Assembly: GCF_010389155.1 (NCBI RefSeq)
Contig: NC_057766.1
Coordinates: forward strand, 248,001-312,000
Direction: 5' to 3'
DNA length: 64,000 nucleotides
DNA from: Erigeron canadensis
Taxonomy: Eukaryota; Streptophyta; Magnoliopsida; Asterales; Asteraceae
Position numbers and translations under genes: made by a program
The notes under the pieces: model-generated
What the model was told of the DNA's origin: nothing
What the model saw: the letters and a program-made list of their open reading frames with translations, nothing else
Database searches by the model: none
In this document: positions 34,505 through 45,295 of the stretch, piece after piece
Position numbering within the stretch: position 1 is the stretch's first letter
How the letters are laid out: the number at the start of each line of letters is the position of its first letter

Positions 34505-34712
34505 TTCGAACATTCAGTCGGTAAAAAACATTAGGAAAATCTCACCTTATAATGGTGAATCTTGTAAATCTAGACAACGAGATATTCACTACGAGTCGTT
34601 ACAACTATTCGGAGGGAAAAAACACCAAAGTTTGTCATTTTAAAGGATCGAACTAAAGACCTTTGATAAAACCAGGAGTATCTCTGACCAGCTAGGCTAG
34701 ACATCATCGACA
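34505..34712 (-). mobile_element. SINE family C copy, minus strand
   Basis: Colinear with 44186-44393: TCGAACATTCAGTCGGTAA, CTCACCTTATAATGGTGAA, GACAACGAGATATTCACTAC, CTCTGACCAGCTAGGCTAG. Read on minus, the last block is a tRNA box A-like head (TAGCCTAGCTGGTCAGAGAT). Confidence 0.7.
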
Positions 34713-36069
34713 TTATTTAATTTAATATTGTTATGTTGTAATTATTTATTGAGTATAAATTACTCTTGGAAAATAAAATTTCAACCATTATTTAAATTAA
34801 ATTTTTTATTATTATTTTATAACTAAGCGAAGATGATTTTGCTCTTAATTAACATACATAGTTAGGTGTCATTTTATCACAATATTTATTTTATTTTCAT
34901 GTTATGTGTATAGTCATGTCATACTCATTAGTCAAGTCATAAGTTAATTATAGATTTTGTCAATTAATATCAATATAAAACTTTTAAAAATTACTATTTG
35001 ATATGAACTCATTTGACGTTATAAAAATATCAATTTGATTTTTTCACATCAATATATCCTAATATTTTGTTTAAATTATAGTCTACAAATTATAATAAAA
35101 GAACTTAACTGTTTTTTCTTTTAAATTTATTGCTTGCCTTAATGTCATTCAACAAGAATTTTTATTGATTTCGTATCTTTTTTCCCCTTTTATGGCCAAT
35201 CTAATGAATAATGCAACTTTTATAAAATTAAAAATTGTATTTCGAATTTCTGTTTTATTCACGAACTTACAGTAAATTATACGTTATTTTTGCAAAAGTT
35301 AAAAACTATAAATAATTGAAAATTTAGGTAAAAAAAATGAGATCGTTGTATATTATACAACGTTACTTTTTCTTTTACAAGATATTAATAAATTTGTAAT
35401 TTCTATGATTACTTTAAGGGTTTTATTAGATTTATTTCTTTAATATCTAGTTATTTCTATAATAATGAATTCACAAATTTAAAATCATTAATCATTTCTT
35501 TATATATAACTTATGTAGCATTCCTCTTATTCTACCAAGTAAAATTTTTTACTATGCAACGTTTTGTTGTTTAAACAAATTATTTTATGTTATATACATA
35601 GCTATACGTGTAATATAAAGTTTGAAAATATTTAGTCTTCATTCTACTAGAATATTGTCTAATAAATTTTTTACATTACAATTTTTAATGGTCTACAAGT
35701 ATTAAACATAACATATATTATCTACTAATTATAATTTTTCCGCTTAACTATTATTATATTACCGTCAAACGACTACTTTAATATAGTTATAAACATGCAT
35801 CTACCATCAATTCATTTGTTTAATTTTTTAAGAAATAAAATATTATAATTTTGTTTTTACACTTCTTGTGCTAATCTATATTTTAACTTAAATAGAGAAC
35901 GTATTACACCTTTTTAAAAAGAAAAATTATTAATTTAAATATTTTCAATTAATATATTTAATGAAATAATTTGATTGATGCAAAAAGTTCCTTAACACAA
36001 AATTTTTGATTTCACTAATGAGGTTAATATATTTTATTTAATTTTATTTAGTTATTTAATATTAACCAA
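34713..36069. other. AT-rich intergenic DNA
   Basis: More than 75 percent A/T by eye, no coding sequence, RNA gene or transposon end recognised. Confidence 0.5.
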
Positions 36070-36390
36070 TTAAATCTTAAATAATTAGTTAATCCCACGA
36101 GCTTTTGGTCGTCACTTGATGTAGCCCAATCGATTTGGTGTCCAGTTTGATCAGCCCAACCAAAATAGAGATGGACACCACGTAAAGGGGGTTAAGTGAA
36201 AGAATCTGAAATTCAAACACTCTGCAACTTTTTTATATCTAACGTATATAAGTCTTAAATTAATTAGTTAATCACTTAATCCCACAAGCTTTTGGTCTTC
36301 ACTTGATGTAGCCCAACCGACTTGGTTTTCAGCTTGATCAGCCTAATCAAAATAAGGTTGGACTCCATGAGAAGGTGCAAGTGTGTAACA
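36070..36390. repeat. Two-copy tandem duplication, period about 187 bp
   Basis: AATCCCACGAGCTTTTGGTC at 36091 recurs as AATCCCACAAGCTTTTGGTC at 36278, followed in both by TCACTTGATGTAGCCCAA and a TTGATCAGCC block. The units differ by about 15 percent. TGTAGCCCAACCGACTTGG is reminiscent of a tRNA box in reverse, but no full SINE structure is evident. Confidence 0.65.
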
Positions 36391-36860
36391 CCCCAAGATT
36401 TTTAAAGGGGATTAAATAAACCTCTATCGAAGTTTTAATGTTAAAATAATTTTTTATTATTTAATTTTGAGATATGGATTAAATTAGTTGAAACTTTAGT
36501 GGTTAGCGGGTGTAATACCCTATCGTATTTTGGAAAAAAGGCGTGGCATTAGGAGGATGTATGAGGGGGGGGGGGGGGGGGGGGGGACCGACTTCCGGCC
36601 TGGGCACATATTTGAAGGGGGCACAAACATGTTAAAAGTTTCTACATATAATATTGCATATATGTAAGTTTAATGTATTATATATATAAATATATTTGAT
36701 TCCAATAATCCCCGAATCATAAATACTAGTATGATCTTGTTATTATTGTTATAAAGTTTCATTTATAAAAAAATTGCTTATATATTTGAATTCCCTAAAA
36801 GCAAGGGGCACATTTTTTCAGACTCGGGCTGGACACTTGGATTATTAGGGACGCCACTGA
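36383..36860. other. Truncated LTR-like start and 22-base G run
   Basis: TGTAACACCCCAAGATTTTT at 36384 resembles the 5' end of a plant Gypsy LTR; it is not followed by a complete LTR. A run of 22 G lies at 36565-36586. AGGGACGCCACTGAC-type text near 36850 resembles the edge of another repeat. No gene. Confidence 0.35.
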
Positions 36861-37402
36861 CACTCTTCTCTTTTACTTTATAACTATCATAGTTCTAATG
36901 AAGCTAGTGATCGATAGCTTCACATCAATGTTATGTTTTTGTTGTTGAAAAATTGGGACGAAGTTGTTAAAAGTGACATGGAAACATATGAGTTTCACTG
37001 GACGCCTTAGGTAATCCATTAAACGGGCCTCCTTATAGAACCAGCAGCCCAAACACATGCCAATTTCATTAAAACAGAGAGTTCTATGATCAGATGCAAA
37101 AACTTAAAACATAGAAAGTGAAGTGTAGAGGTAAAAGTCTGGTATTTATTCTCTTCATTGTTTGGAGATATACAAATTGGAATGCCTTGGGAGTTAAATT
37201 ATACTTCGTATAAATTTTGTGAACCAACTCAAGAGATATGTAAGGCACGCAAGTTGGCTAACGTTTAAGAGTCCGGAAGCTTCAATACATAGCCGAGTTA
37301 GAAAGAAATGTAAAATTTTTATGGGTGCACTAAGTGATCGGGTAGACATTATTAATTGGTGAAAACATGTAAGGTAGCGTAAAGTGTGATTGCATGCAGA
37401 AG
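36861..37402. other. Intergenic DNA, nothing recognised
   Basis: No supported gene or repeat; open frames on the minus strand look like chance. Confidence 0.4.
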
Positions 37403-37410
37403 GTTGTAAG

Positions 37411-37900
37411 CAGAGCTGGCATATCGTGTCTGACACAACACGATAAGACACGAACACAATAGGGTTAAACACGAACACGACACGATAGCTAATCGTGTCA
37501 GTTTTTCCAAACACGAACACGACACGATTTTTAACAGGTTACATGATAAGGGACCTGTTAAGAGACTTGTTAAAAGTTACACGATAAGGGACCTGTTAAG
37601 GGACCTGATAACGTATCTTATCGTGTCTTAACGTGTCTTATCGTGTCTTAACGTGTCCTTAACGTGTCTTTAACAGGTCTTTAACGTGTCTTTAACATGT
37701 CCATATATATACTACTTGTCTTATCATGTCATATCGTGTCTTAACAGGTTCGGACCTCACGAATACTATTCGTGTCTTAACAGTTTAACAGGTCCGGACT
37801 TGTTAAGACACGAAACACGTTAAGGCCAGGCACGAAACACGAAAAAACCAGGTCGTGTCGTGTCGTGCTAACAGGTCCGTGTCGAAAATTGTCAGCTCTA
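37411..37900. mobile_element. 490 bp hAT-type MITE
   Basis: Flanked by a perfect 8 bp duplication GTTGTAAG (37403-37410 and 37901-37908), the target size of hAT elements. The ends are inverted repeats, CAGAGCTGGCA at the left and TAGAGCTGACA on the opposite strand at the right, which resembles the hAT terminal consensus. The interior consists largely of variants of CGTGTCTTA / TAAGACACG and GGACCTGTTAA in both orientations. No transposase. Confidence 0.88.
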
Positions 37901-38127
37901 GTTGTAAGGTTTCCATTGAGCTAAGAGTTTATGAATCAAAAAAGTCTTATTTTGACCATGAAAAAAAAGCGTTGAAACAACGGTTGGAAATTTTGGCTCA
38001 GGAACAACTTATTAGATATTGATGTTGATCTCATGAAAAGGTTTGAAAGAAGCAGAGAAAAAGCACACTAGCTTCAAGACTATACTCAGAGATTGGTGTT
38101 TATACCACCAAAAAATAGATATTTGTA

Positions 38128-38407
38128 GGGTTTATCACTTTAAAAGGTATCTTAGTACATTTTTACTTTAGCAGGGGACATTCTAAATTTTCATATAATG
38201 TGGGGTGTAAGTCAAAAAGGAAACATAGCTACCGTGGAACACAATAAGTCAAAAACCGGCTTACATAGCCCCAAACCACTATATGGTATTTTTATATCCT
38301 TTAATAGACGGTGTTTGTCACGATACACCCCACATTATATGTAAATTTAGAATGCCCCTGCTAAAGTAAAAATGGACAACTGAGATACCTTTTAAAGTAA
38401 TAAGCCC
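38128..38407. mobile_element. 280 bp Mutator-type MITE
   Basis: Perfect 9 bp target duplication ATATTTGTA (38119-38127 and 38408-38416). Inverted repeats of about 85 bp start GGGTTTATCACTTTAAAAGG at the left and GGGCTTATTACTTTAAAAGG at the right (minus strand) and include TTTACTTTAGCAGGGG and CATATAATGTGGGGTGTA in both arms. Non-coding. Confidence 0.9.
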
Positions 38408-38660
38408 ATATTTGTATTGCAATTTAACGTTAACGCCTCATGTATAAAGTTTGTTTTATCGTTGTATAACTCTACAATGTGCTTAGGATACATTTGATTT
38501 TTTCTGATGACAAAGTGTTAAATACTTAAATAGACCCTTAGCTCATTTGGTTGCATTAGAATTGAATTGATAGTTTGCGATGTTAATTAACTCGTAGATT
38601 TTGTGTCGTATTTGTATTGTTATACTGATAAAGTATAACACTTTCTGGCTAGGTGCTTAC

Positions 38661-39756
38661 GAGAAATGATTAATTAGTCTAAAAAGATTAACCTAATTGT
38701 TAGCCTAACAATTTGAGCCTACCACTTGTCATCAATCAGAGATTTTTAATTTAATTCATGTTTTACCCTTATTATTTATTAAAACAAATTTAATCACTTT
38801 CACATTCCATAAACTTATTTCTCACTTGCATCCGGCCGTTCAATTTCCATCACGCAACCACCGCTTGATATTTTTTCCCCCCAAAATTAAAGTAAGTTTG
38901 TAATGTATAGATTATTGTCAAGTGTTTGTTGAATCAACATATATACATATTATATGTATATATACTTGTATGATAATATGGATTCCATTCGATCTGTTTG
39001 TCATTCTATTATCTTGTTGAATCAAAAAATTCAGATTCCATGATGATGCAGAGATTTAAAATCGGTCAAGAATTTAATGATAAACAATTAAAATCTGGAT
39101 TGAATCAAAAAGAAAGCGGCTGAAAGGAAAGGGGATCGCCCATTTTCTTACTATTGATTTTTCAAGCTGTTAAAATCTGAATCAAGTTATTCTTTTAGGG
39201 GATAACTTAGATGATGTTGACATTGTCTAGTTAGATGATGTTGCTCTCACAAACCATGAAAATCATGGGGGGCTTTTTAACATGTGTAAAAATTGATGTG
39301 AGCAAGTTTGTGAGAGAACATCATTTAAGTTAGATGATGTTAACATCATATAACATTTTCCCATTCTTTTATTGGTATCTCTATGTAGTATTTTATTGAA
39401 TCAAAGCTATCTTTTTATTGGCATCTAGACGAATGATTGTTCTGTTGTTTGTTTGTTTAATATTACTTTGTATTCAAAATTAATATAAAATAAAGATCGA
39501 TCAATAGTTAGTATTCCGTAAACAAATACAGTAATACTCGTATTTATTTAATCTGTATATAAAACATTCATATAAAAATGCAACTTTCGTTGGAAAAATA
39601 AAAAGATTATTTGTACTCCGTATATTCTATAATTTCTAAAGGGCAAAATAGGATATCAAATTAAACTTTTAACATTAATTATTAATTAAATATAAGAAAT
39701 GACAATTGTTAGGCTAATAATTAGGCTAATCTTTTTAGATTAATTAATCATTTCTC
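38661..39756. mobile_element. 1.1 kb element with inverted repeats and 9 bp (8/9) target duplication
   Basis: The ends GAGAAATGATTAATTAGTCT and, on minus, GAGAAATGATTAATTAATCT begin inverted repeats of about 65 bp that include AAAAAGATTA and GTTAGCCTAACAATT. Flanks are GGTGCTTAC and GGTGCTTAT, 8 of 9 identical, fitting a Mutator-type insertion (an 8 bp hAT duplication is the alternative). It has no transposase. A smaller fold-back (arms TTAGATGATGTT ... CTCTCACAAAC and its complement, about 39222-39345) is nested inside. Confidence 0.75.
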
Positions 39757-40092
39757 GGTGCTTATTTAGTGAGATATTTTACATTTAGTATTTGGATTAT
39801 TGTGAAAGATTAGACATTAATGTGAAGGATTTTTACTTATTAGTCTGTGATCAGTTGTTAATGTTTAGCTACGTGATGATGACGATGTGCGATTATAGGG
39901 AGAGTATTCCCTCAAGTTACCTTTAACATGACAATCCTGACTCTTAGATAAAAAAACAAGGGTTAAGATTTAAAGATGATATTTGAATTTTAGCATTTGA
40001 TTTTCATTCAAGGGTCAAAATTTCCACAACTTGACTCAAGTTAGGGAATTAACTTAAGGGAATCTCCTCTCGTGATTCTAAGCTTAGATTTA
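39757..40092. other. Intergenic DNA, nothing recognised
   Basis: No gene or clear repeat. CTCAAGTTACCTTTAACAT and CTCAAGTTAGGGAATTAAC near 39912 and 40034 are a weak direct pair. Confidence 0.35.
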
Positions 40093-40620
40093 TCTATACT
40101 ACTATATAAAAATTATAACCCCATGTTAAAAGTTTAGAAAAAATGGGACATACAAATTGACCAAATTACCTTTAAGCAACATGGTTGGATCAGTGGTAAA
40201 CACCCTTGCCTCTGGAGACAGAGGTCATGGGTTCGATCCTCATCCCATGTAAAGGTTGGAGGGCCTTTTCTATCATTTAGGTAGAAACTGGAAGCAGCCT
40301 CTCTACTTTTCTATCATTAAGGTCTACCTACATCTTAACCTCCCCCATACACCGTCGAGATATTGGGGCTCAAAACCCGCGGAAGGCGGCACTGAGCAGT
40401 TACTTACTTACTTTACTTTTAATAATATAAATTACTACAAACCCATAATATTAAATTACACCATTAGTCCCTTTTATTATAAAATATATCAATTACCTCT
40501 TTTAAATCAAACACCTCTACATCAATTACCTACACCATTTGATGCTGCTGCCACCATCACCATCCATCACCGCCATCATACCCCCGTCATCGACGCCGCA
40601 TTGCGTGGGTACAATGCTCG
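40093..40620 (+). mobile_element. Helitron-like element carrying a nested AU SINE
   Basis: Starts A/TCTATACTACTATATAAA and ends GCATTGCGTGGGTACAATGCTCG/T. The AU-type SINE at 40181-40429 interrupts it: the sequence on either side of the SINE corresponds to a continuous stretch of the next copy (40892-41167) read in reverse. Confidence 0.65.
40181..40429 (+). mobile_element. AU-type SINE nested in a Helitron-like element
   Basis: TTGGATCAGTGGTAAACACC (box A) and GTCATGGGTTCGATCCTC (box B), then GCAGCCTCTCTACTTTTCTA, CCTCCCCCATACACCGTC and a TTACTTACTTAC tail. About 80 percent like the copy at 17895-18131 over the whole length. Both promoter boxes look intact. Confidence 0.85.
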
Positions 40621-40891
40621 TTATTTGTTTCTTATTTCTTTTATTTGGGGGTTTAATAGGTCAAAAGTCTTTTCAAGTTCTGATTTAATAGTGTCGTCCA
40701 TATATGTTTTATATGGAAATTGATTTATAGATCTAAAACGTGGACCTAAAGATATGCCTAGTATGTTAGATCTTTGACACATATATCATGAGTTTTCTCT
40801 CATATAGTCATTAGTTAAAGGAAAATGATTAAAAGTTAGGGTTTATATTTCCTCAATTGTTTTTTGCAATTATTATCTATATTAATACTAA

Positions 40892-41167
40892 CGAGCATGG
40901 TACCCGCGAAATGCGGCGACGATGACGGCGGTGTGATGGCGGCGACGAATGGTGATGGTTGTGACAACGTCAAATGGTGTAGGTAATTGATGTAGATGTG
41001 TTTGATTTAAAAAGGGGGTAATAAAGATATTTTATAATTTAATGGACTATAATGGTGTAATTTAATATTAAGGGTTGATGGTGATTTAATTCATTAAGGG
41101 TATTTTGGTCAAGTCGCATGTCCCATTTTTTATAAACTTTGAACATGAACTTATAATTTTTATATAG
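40892..41167 (-). mobile_element. Helitron-like short element, minus orientation
   Basis: On minus it ends ...GCATTTCGCGGGTACCATGCTCG/T at 40892; the opposite end reads CTATATAAAAATTATAAGTT. Closely related to the copy at 40093-40620 (shared TTATAAAAAATGGGACAT and TTGACCAAAATACCC on minus) and placed tail to tail with it, 271 bp apart. Confidence 0.6.
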
Positions 41168-41683
41168 TTGGTCGGGTAAGAAGAAGAAAGTTTCTATGTT
41201 AACAAAAACAATTCTTTTTTCCCAGCTAGAGTGCAAGATCCGTACGATACACAACTTGATTTGTTTTTTTTTTCTAAATGCTATATGTACAAACGTGGAG
41301 AACACAATTAAATTTCAACTTACAAATACAAATATACATGATAATGATTAATATGCCTAAAGATAGGCCTAATATTAAGATAATTACATATTACATGATG
41401 AATGGTAAATATTAAGAGAGGAAAAAAAATATGATTTGCCAAAGATTTAAAACGATAGGCATATCATTGGGTCCATGTTGTAAGTTTATCAATTAGTTTT
41501 ATATAAAACAAATATTCCATAAAATTTATTGAATAATTTAAGACATGTACGAGTATTAACTATTTGATCAGATTACATATGGAGATTATGTCATACTAAT
41601 TATACACATTAAATGCAATTAAATTCAAATGTTCACTAATTATTTTATTAACAACAAATGTCCATAATTTGATCTTTTACCCC

Positions 41684-41690
41684 TATATAA
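41684..41690 (+). promoter_or_regulatory. TATA box of the second defensin-like gene
   Basis: TATATAA in CCTATATAATATGTCAAAT, 69 bases before the ATG, matching the position and context of the element before DEFL copy 1. Confidence 0.65.
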
Positions 41691-41758
41691 TATGTCAAAT
41701 CATCAAGATATTCAACTGCATAACATTCACAAAAACAAATAATCACAAAACTAGCAAT

Positions 41759-42576
41759 ATGACAAAGTTTATAGTTGTTACCATGATTCTTATATTTCTT
41801 ATGACAACAGGTAATTTTTCTTTAAATTGAAAAGTTCTATGATAGATTTATATATAAATATACACTCTTGATTTATGTGAAGAAATTTGTAAGTTGTAAC
41901 AAGAGAAACAATTGAGGTCTAAATCGAAAAACAAATCATTGGCGGTAAGATATATATGTATAAGTTTAAGTTAATTTTAATTGATTTTGTATCATAAACA
42001 ATGTGTCATTCTTTCTTTCATCTTTTCGGCCATCCTGACTTTGTGAGAAAAAATGATTAAATCTTAATAGAGGAAAACTTTTTTTAGATTTTTATATTCA
42101 TGTTAATAGAATAGCATTGTACCCATGCAATGCGGCGGCGGTTTGGTCATGACGACGACCGGTGGTGGTGACGGCGGTCGTGGTGGTGACGAACTATTGT
42201 TGGTGGTGGGTGTAAGTAATTGATGTAAAGATATAGTAGAGATACTTTAAAAGATAAGGGATTGATGATGTAAATTAATTAATCAAGGACAAAGTGGTAA
42301 TTTTGCATCTAACACTTTTATGAAAGAGAAAATGATAATTATTATAAGACTGTATAGAAGAGTATGTAACTTGCTATTAATTGTTATCAATTAATGTCTT
42401 CATAATTTACAGGTACAGAGTCACGTAATGTTGTAAAGATTTGCAACGAAACTAACATAATAAATGTTTGCACAACGGATCAATGCGATAAACTTTGCAC
42501 CGATAAACATGGAGATCAATTTCTTGTAGGCGAATGTATGACGATGTTTCTTTGTCGTTGTTCTTTTAAATGTTAA
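41759..42576 (+). CDS. Secreted defensin-like (DEFL) cysteine-rich peptide, copy 2
   Basis: Exons 41759-41810 and 42413-42576 give a 71-residue precursor. Exon 1 encodes the signal peptide MTKFIVVTMILIFLMTTG; the phase-1 intron has ACAACAG/GTAATT and ATTTACAG borders. The mature part has the same cysteine spacing as copy 1 (8-4-3-12-5-1-3). The C-to-C regions share about 26 of 44 residues, including VCTT, HGDQ, GEC and CRC, while other positions have changed in charge and size. The region before the first cysteine is four residues longer. Promoter, signal peptide and intron are all more alike than the mature loops by eye, a pattern typical of DEFL families under diversifying selection. Role not deducible; plant DEFL peptides serve defence or cell-cell signalling in the apoplast. 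Confidence 0.85.
42113..42358 (-). mobile_element. Helitron-like element inside the intron of DEFL copy 2
   Basis: The tag GTACCCATGCAATGCGGCGG at 42119-42138 and the TTCTATACAGTC end at 42358 (minus) mark the borders, more eroded than in copy 1 (CTAT instead of CTAG). Flanks match those in copy 1: GTTAATA before, AACTTG(C/T)TATTA after. Confidence 0.6.
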
Positions 42577-42933
42577 CAGAAAAATAATGGTGTTATTTTA
42601 ATATTACAAATTGCTATTAATTTTAAGTCACAATCTTGTTAATCATTTGTTTCATGATATTTAGTTTTTCGCATGAATTTATTCTTTGAATATGCATGAT
42701 TATTACTCAAGACGATGTTATTATAAACATGCTTTTAATTACCATCAATTAGTTTGTTACATTTCAAGGAAATAAGATATTAAAAATTGCATTTTTCTCA
42801 TGTGATTTTAATTTTGGCTTTAATTAAAAGTTTATAAAGATACCATTTTGTAGGGTAAAGTAAAAATTGATACCTTTAATAACACTAACTAATATCATAT
42901 GTATGGTTACCAAGACTATCATTATAGCTTTAA
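42577..42933. other. 3' flank of DEFL copy 2
   Basis: AT-rich presumed 3' UTR and downstream DNA, no further gene recognised. Confidence 0.4.
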
Positions 42934-44170
42934 CTAGTATTTTACCGACGCAAGTTGTGGCGGCGATGGTTGGTAGTGGTGTGGTGGCTGATGAACGTCT
43001 AATTTGCATAATCTTAATGGATTAAAACAACACTTGTTGTGCTTGTTAATAGAGCAATAGGGCGTTTTTATGTTTGTTGAGTGATTTCAGGTCTTAAGTA
43101 GCAAAATGGAGCTAATTGGATGAAGAAACGAGTCAAGAAAAGTCAAAGGCAAAAATCTGGAAAATCGCTATTTCTGGGGCACAGTCTGGGACGGCCCTAG
43201 CTGCATCAAAATTCCGAATTTAAAGGGGTTTATTAATTTTCAGTTTATATAACCTTCATACACGACTTGGGAAGTTACAACTTCATATTTTCTCATCCCT
43301 GGAGCAATTCCTCATACACACAACACCCCTCATCATCATATCATATTTCCATGGAGATTCAAGCCTTAATTGAAGAATCAATGATGAAGATTATAGGCTA
43401 GGGTTTCTATTGATCATTCTCATATGAACAATTATGTAAGACTTTTATGTTCAACCTTTCTCATATTCATGTTGGATTAGATGTTTAATTCTTAATTGTG
43501 TTTTGCATCTAATGTTGTTTGGATTTGAATGAATGATTACAAGTTTATGACTTTGAATGAATTCCATCTATCTTTTGATTTCAAATTCTTGTTAATCAAT
43601 TATTATTGGAAGAATCTCTTATAAACTTGTAATTTTGTTAATGAATAGAAAATCTAGTTGTGTCAATTCTCCGGTTTTTCGTTATCGTGAATCATCACAA
43701 CCGATTGTTTTAGTTCTTAAGTTCATTCAATCCAAACATTATAACGAATCATGTCTATGTGGTTTCCAACGAATATAAGTTAGATTACATAAAAGAAAGC
43801 ATAATTTGAAGCATGAGAATGATCACTTTTGTTTAATTGAAGTATTTTGTTAAGTTTATGATTAATTTCAGTTTTAATCAAATCAATCGATTTTAAGTTT
43901 ATGTCTAGTTTAATTAACTTTGTAAAATTGTTTAACACTTTCCCTTGATTCCCTGTGGATACGATACTCTGCTTGCCCATACTAGTTATAGGTAAATAGT
44001 TTTATTTTTGATCGGCCCAACGACAACGATCAGTGGCGTGACGGGTTGTGGCAATGTGCTTATTATTGTAAAATTACTTAATGTAAAAAAGGTAGTGTAG
44101 TTATTTTAAAAGTTAAGAGATTTATGTTATAAATTATATCACTAAAAGTATTATAGGTATTTTAGGTGGA
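42934..44170 (-). mobile_element. Helitron-like element interrupted by a solo LTR
   Basis: On minus the 3' end is ...CGCCACAACTTGCGTCGGTAAAATACTAG/T at 42934. The right portion (44033-44170) continues the family's triplet-rich CAACGATCAGTGGCGTGACG-type and AT-rich sequence. The 1,044 bp between is a solo LTR. The 5' end on the right is eroded, so its coordinate is approximate. Confidence 0.5.
42989..44032. mobile_element. Solo LTR (1,044 bp), probably Gypsy-type
   Basis: Starts TGATGAACGTCTAATTTGCA and ends CGACAACGATCA, so TGAT...ATCA inverted ends, and is flanked by a perfect 5 bp duplication GTGGC (42984-42988 and 44033-44037). The TTCCCTTGATTCCCTGTGGA and TACGATACTCTGCTTGCCC text near the right end is characteristic of plant Gypsy LTRs, as I recall. 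No internal retroelement domain is present. Confidence 0.88.
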
Positions 44171-44185
44171 AATGTTTAAGTTTTT

Positions 44186-44393
44186 TTTCGAACATTCATT
44201 CGGTATGCAACATCAGGGAAACCTCACCGTATAATGGTGAAGCCTTGTACGTACCCTAGACAACGAGATGTTGACCATGAGCCGTTACAAGTATTCAGAG
44301 GAAAAAACCCCAAGACTTGCCATCCTTAAAGATCAAACTCAAGATCTTGGATAAAACCTGGAATACCTCTGACCAGTTGGACTAGTCATCATT
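44186..44393 (-). mobile_element. SINE family C copy, minus strand
   Basis: Colinear with 34505-34712. On minus the head reads TAGTCCAACTGGTCAGAGGT (box A-like) and GATCTTGAGTTTGATC (box B-like); the tail has CTTCACCATTATACGGTGAG and TTTCCCTGATGTTGC. Confidence 0.7.
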
Positions 44394-45293
44394 GACTAAA
44401 AAATAGAGAATTTATTTAAGCTAGCTAATAAAAGAGAGAATTTAATTTATTAAATATAATATAATCATTTCGCATGAGGACATTTTCAACATTTTGTCTT
44501 GAAATATAGTGGCAGATTTTTATATATTAATATAGATATATAGAAGTATATATGTGAATTAAATATGAGTTAAATGAAATAAAAAAATAAAATAATTTTA
44601 TGTAAAAAACACAAAATCTATAATTTTCTTGTTTTTTTTCCTCTAGGGGCATTTTTTTGATACCCATACAAATACAACAAAAATATGTTTATATTTTATA
44701 TTTATATATTTTTTTCTCTCATATCATTTACTTTGCATTCATCTTAAATTAACAATGAAAAAATGAGTTAATAACTCATTTAATTAATTAAAAGTGAATT
44801 AAGTGATATGTTTTTATTTTTTTACTCATACGATTTCTTTTTCTCTTTTACTTATTTCTCTTTTTCTCCCCCATAATCAAATAATTTCAACGTTGCACAT
44901 ACAAATAATGTTATCTTCCAATCCTCAATTAGTATACAATTCTCACATCAAGGTTTCATGTCTTCATTAGTAATACAATATATAGCAACTTTACATCTTT
45001 CATAATATATGTTTTCTCAAATTTATGTGCTTAAAGATAATACGATATTATACAATATTAGTACCTAAAAGGATAACTGCACTATGTGCGGTGGCAGATG
45101 AGTTCTTAAAGTACTTTAAATTATGTGTAATAAATTTCAAAATTATAATTGTCAATGTTAATTAGTACCTTAAACAAGTGGTGTAGCTAGCGGAAGCTTA
45201 GCTGGTTGCCGGCTTTAGGGTGTCTAGCATACGAGAATATAAAAATTGTGATTTTTGGCAAGTTTTATTAATAGAAATCAATAGATAGAACTA
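44394..45293. other. AT-rich intergenic DNA
   Basis: Nothing recognised on either strand. Confidence 0.45.
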
Positions 45294-45295
45294 GA

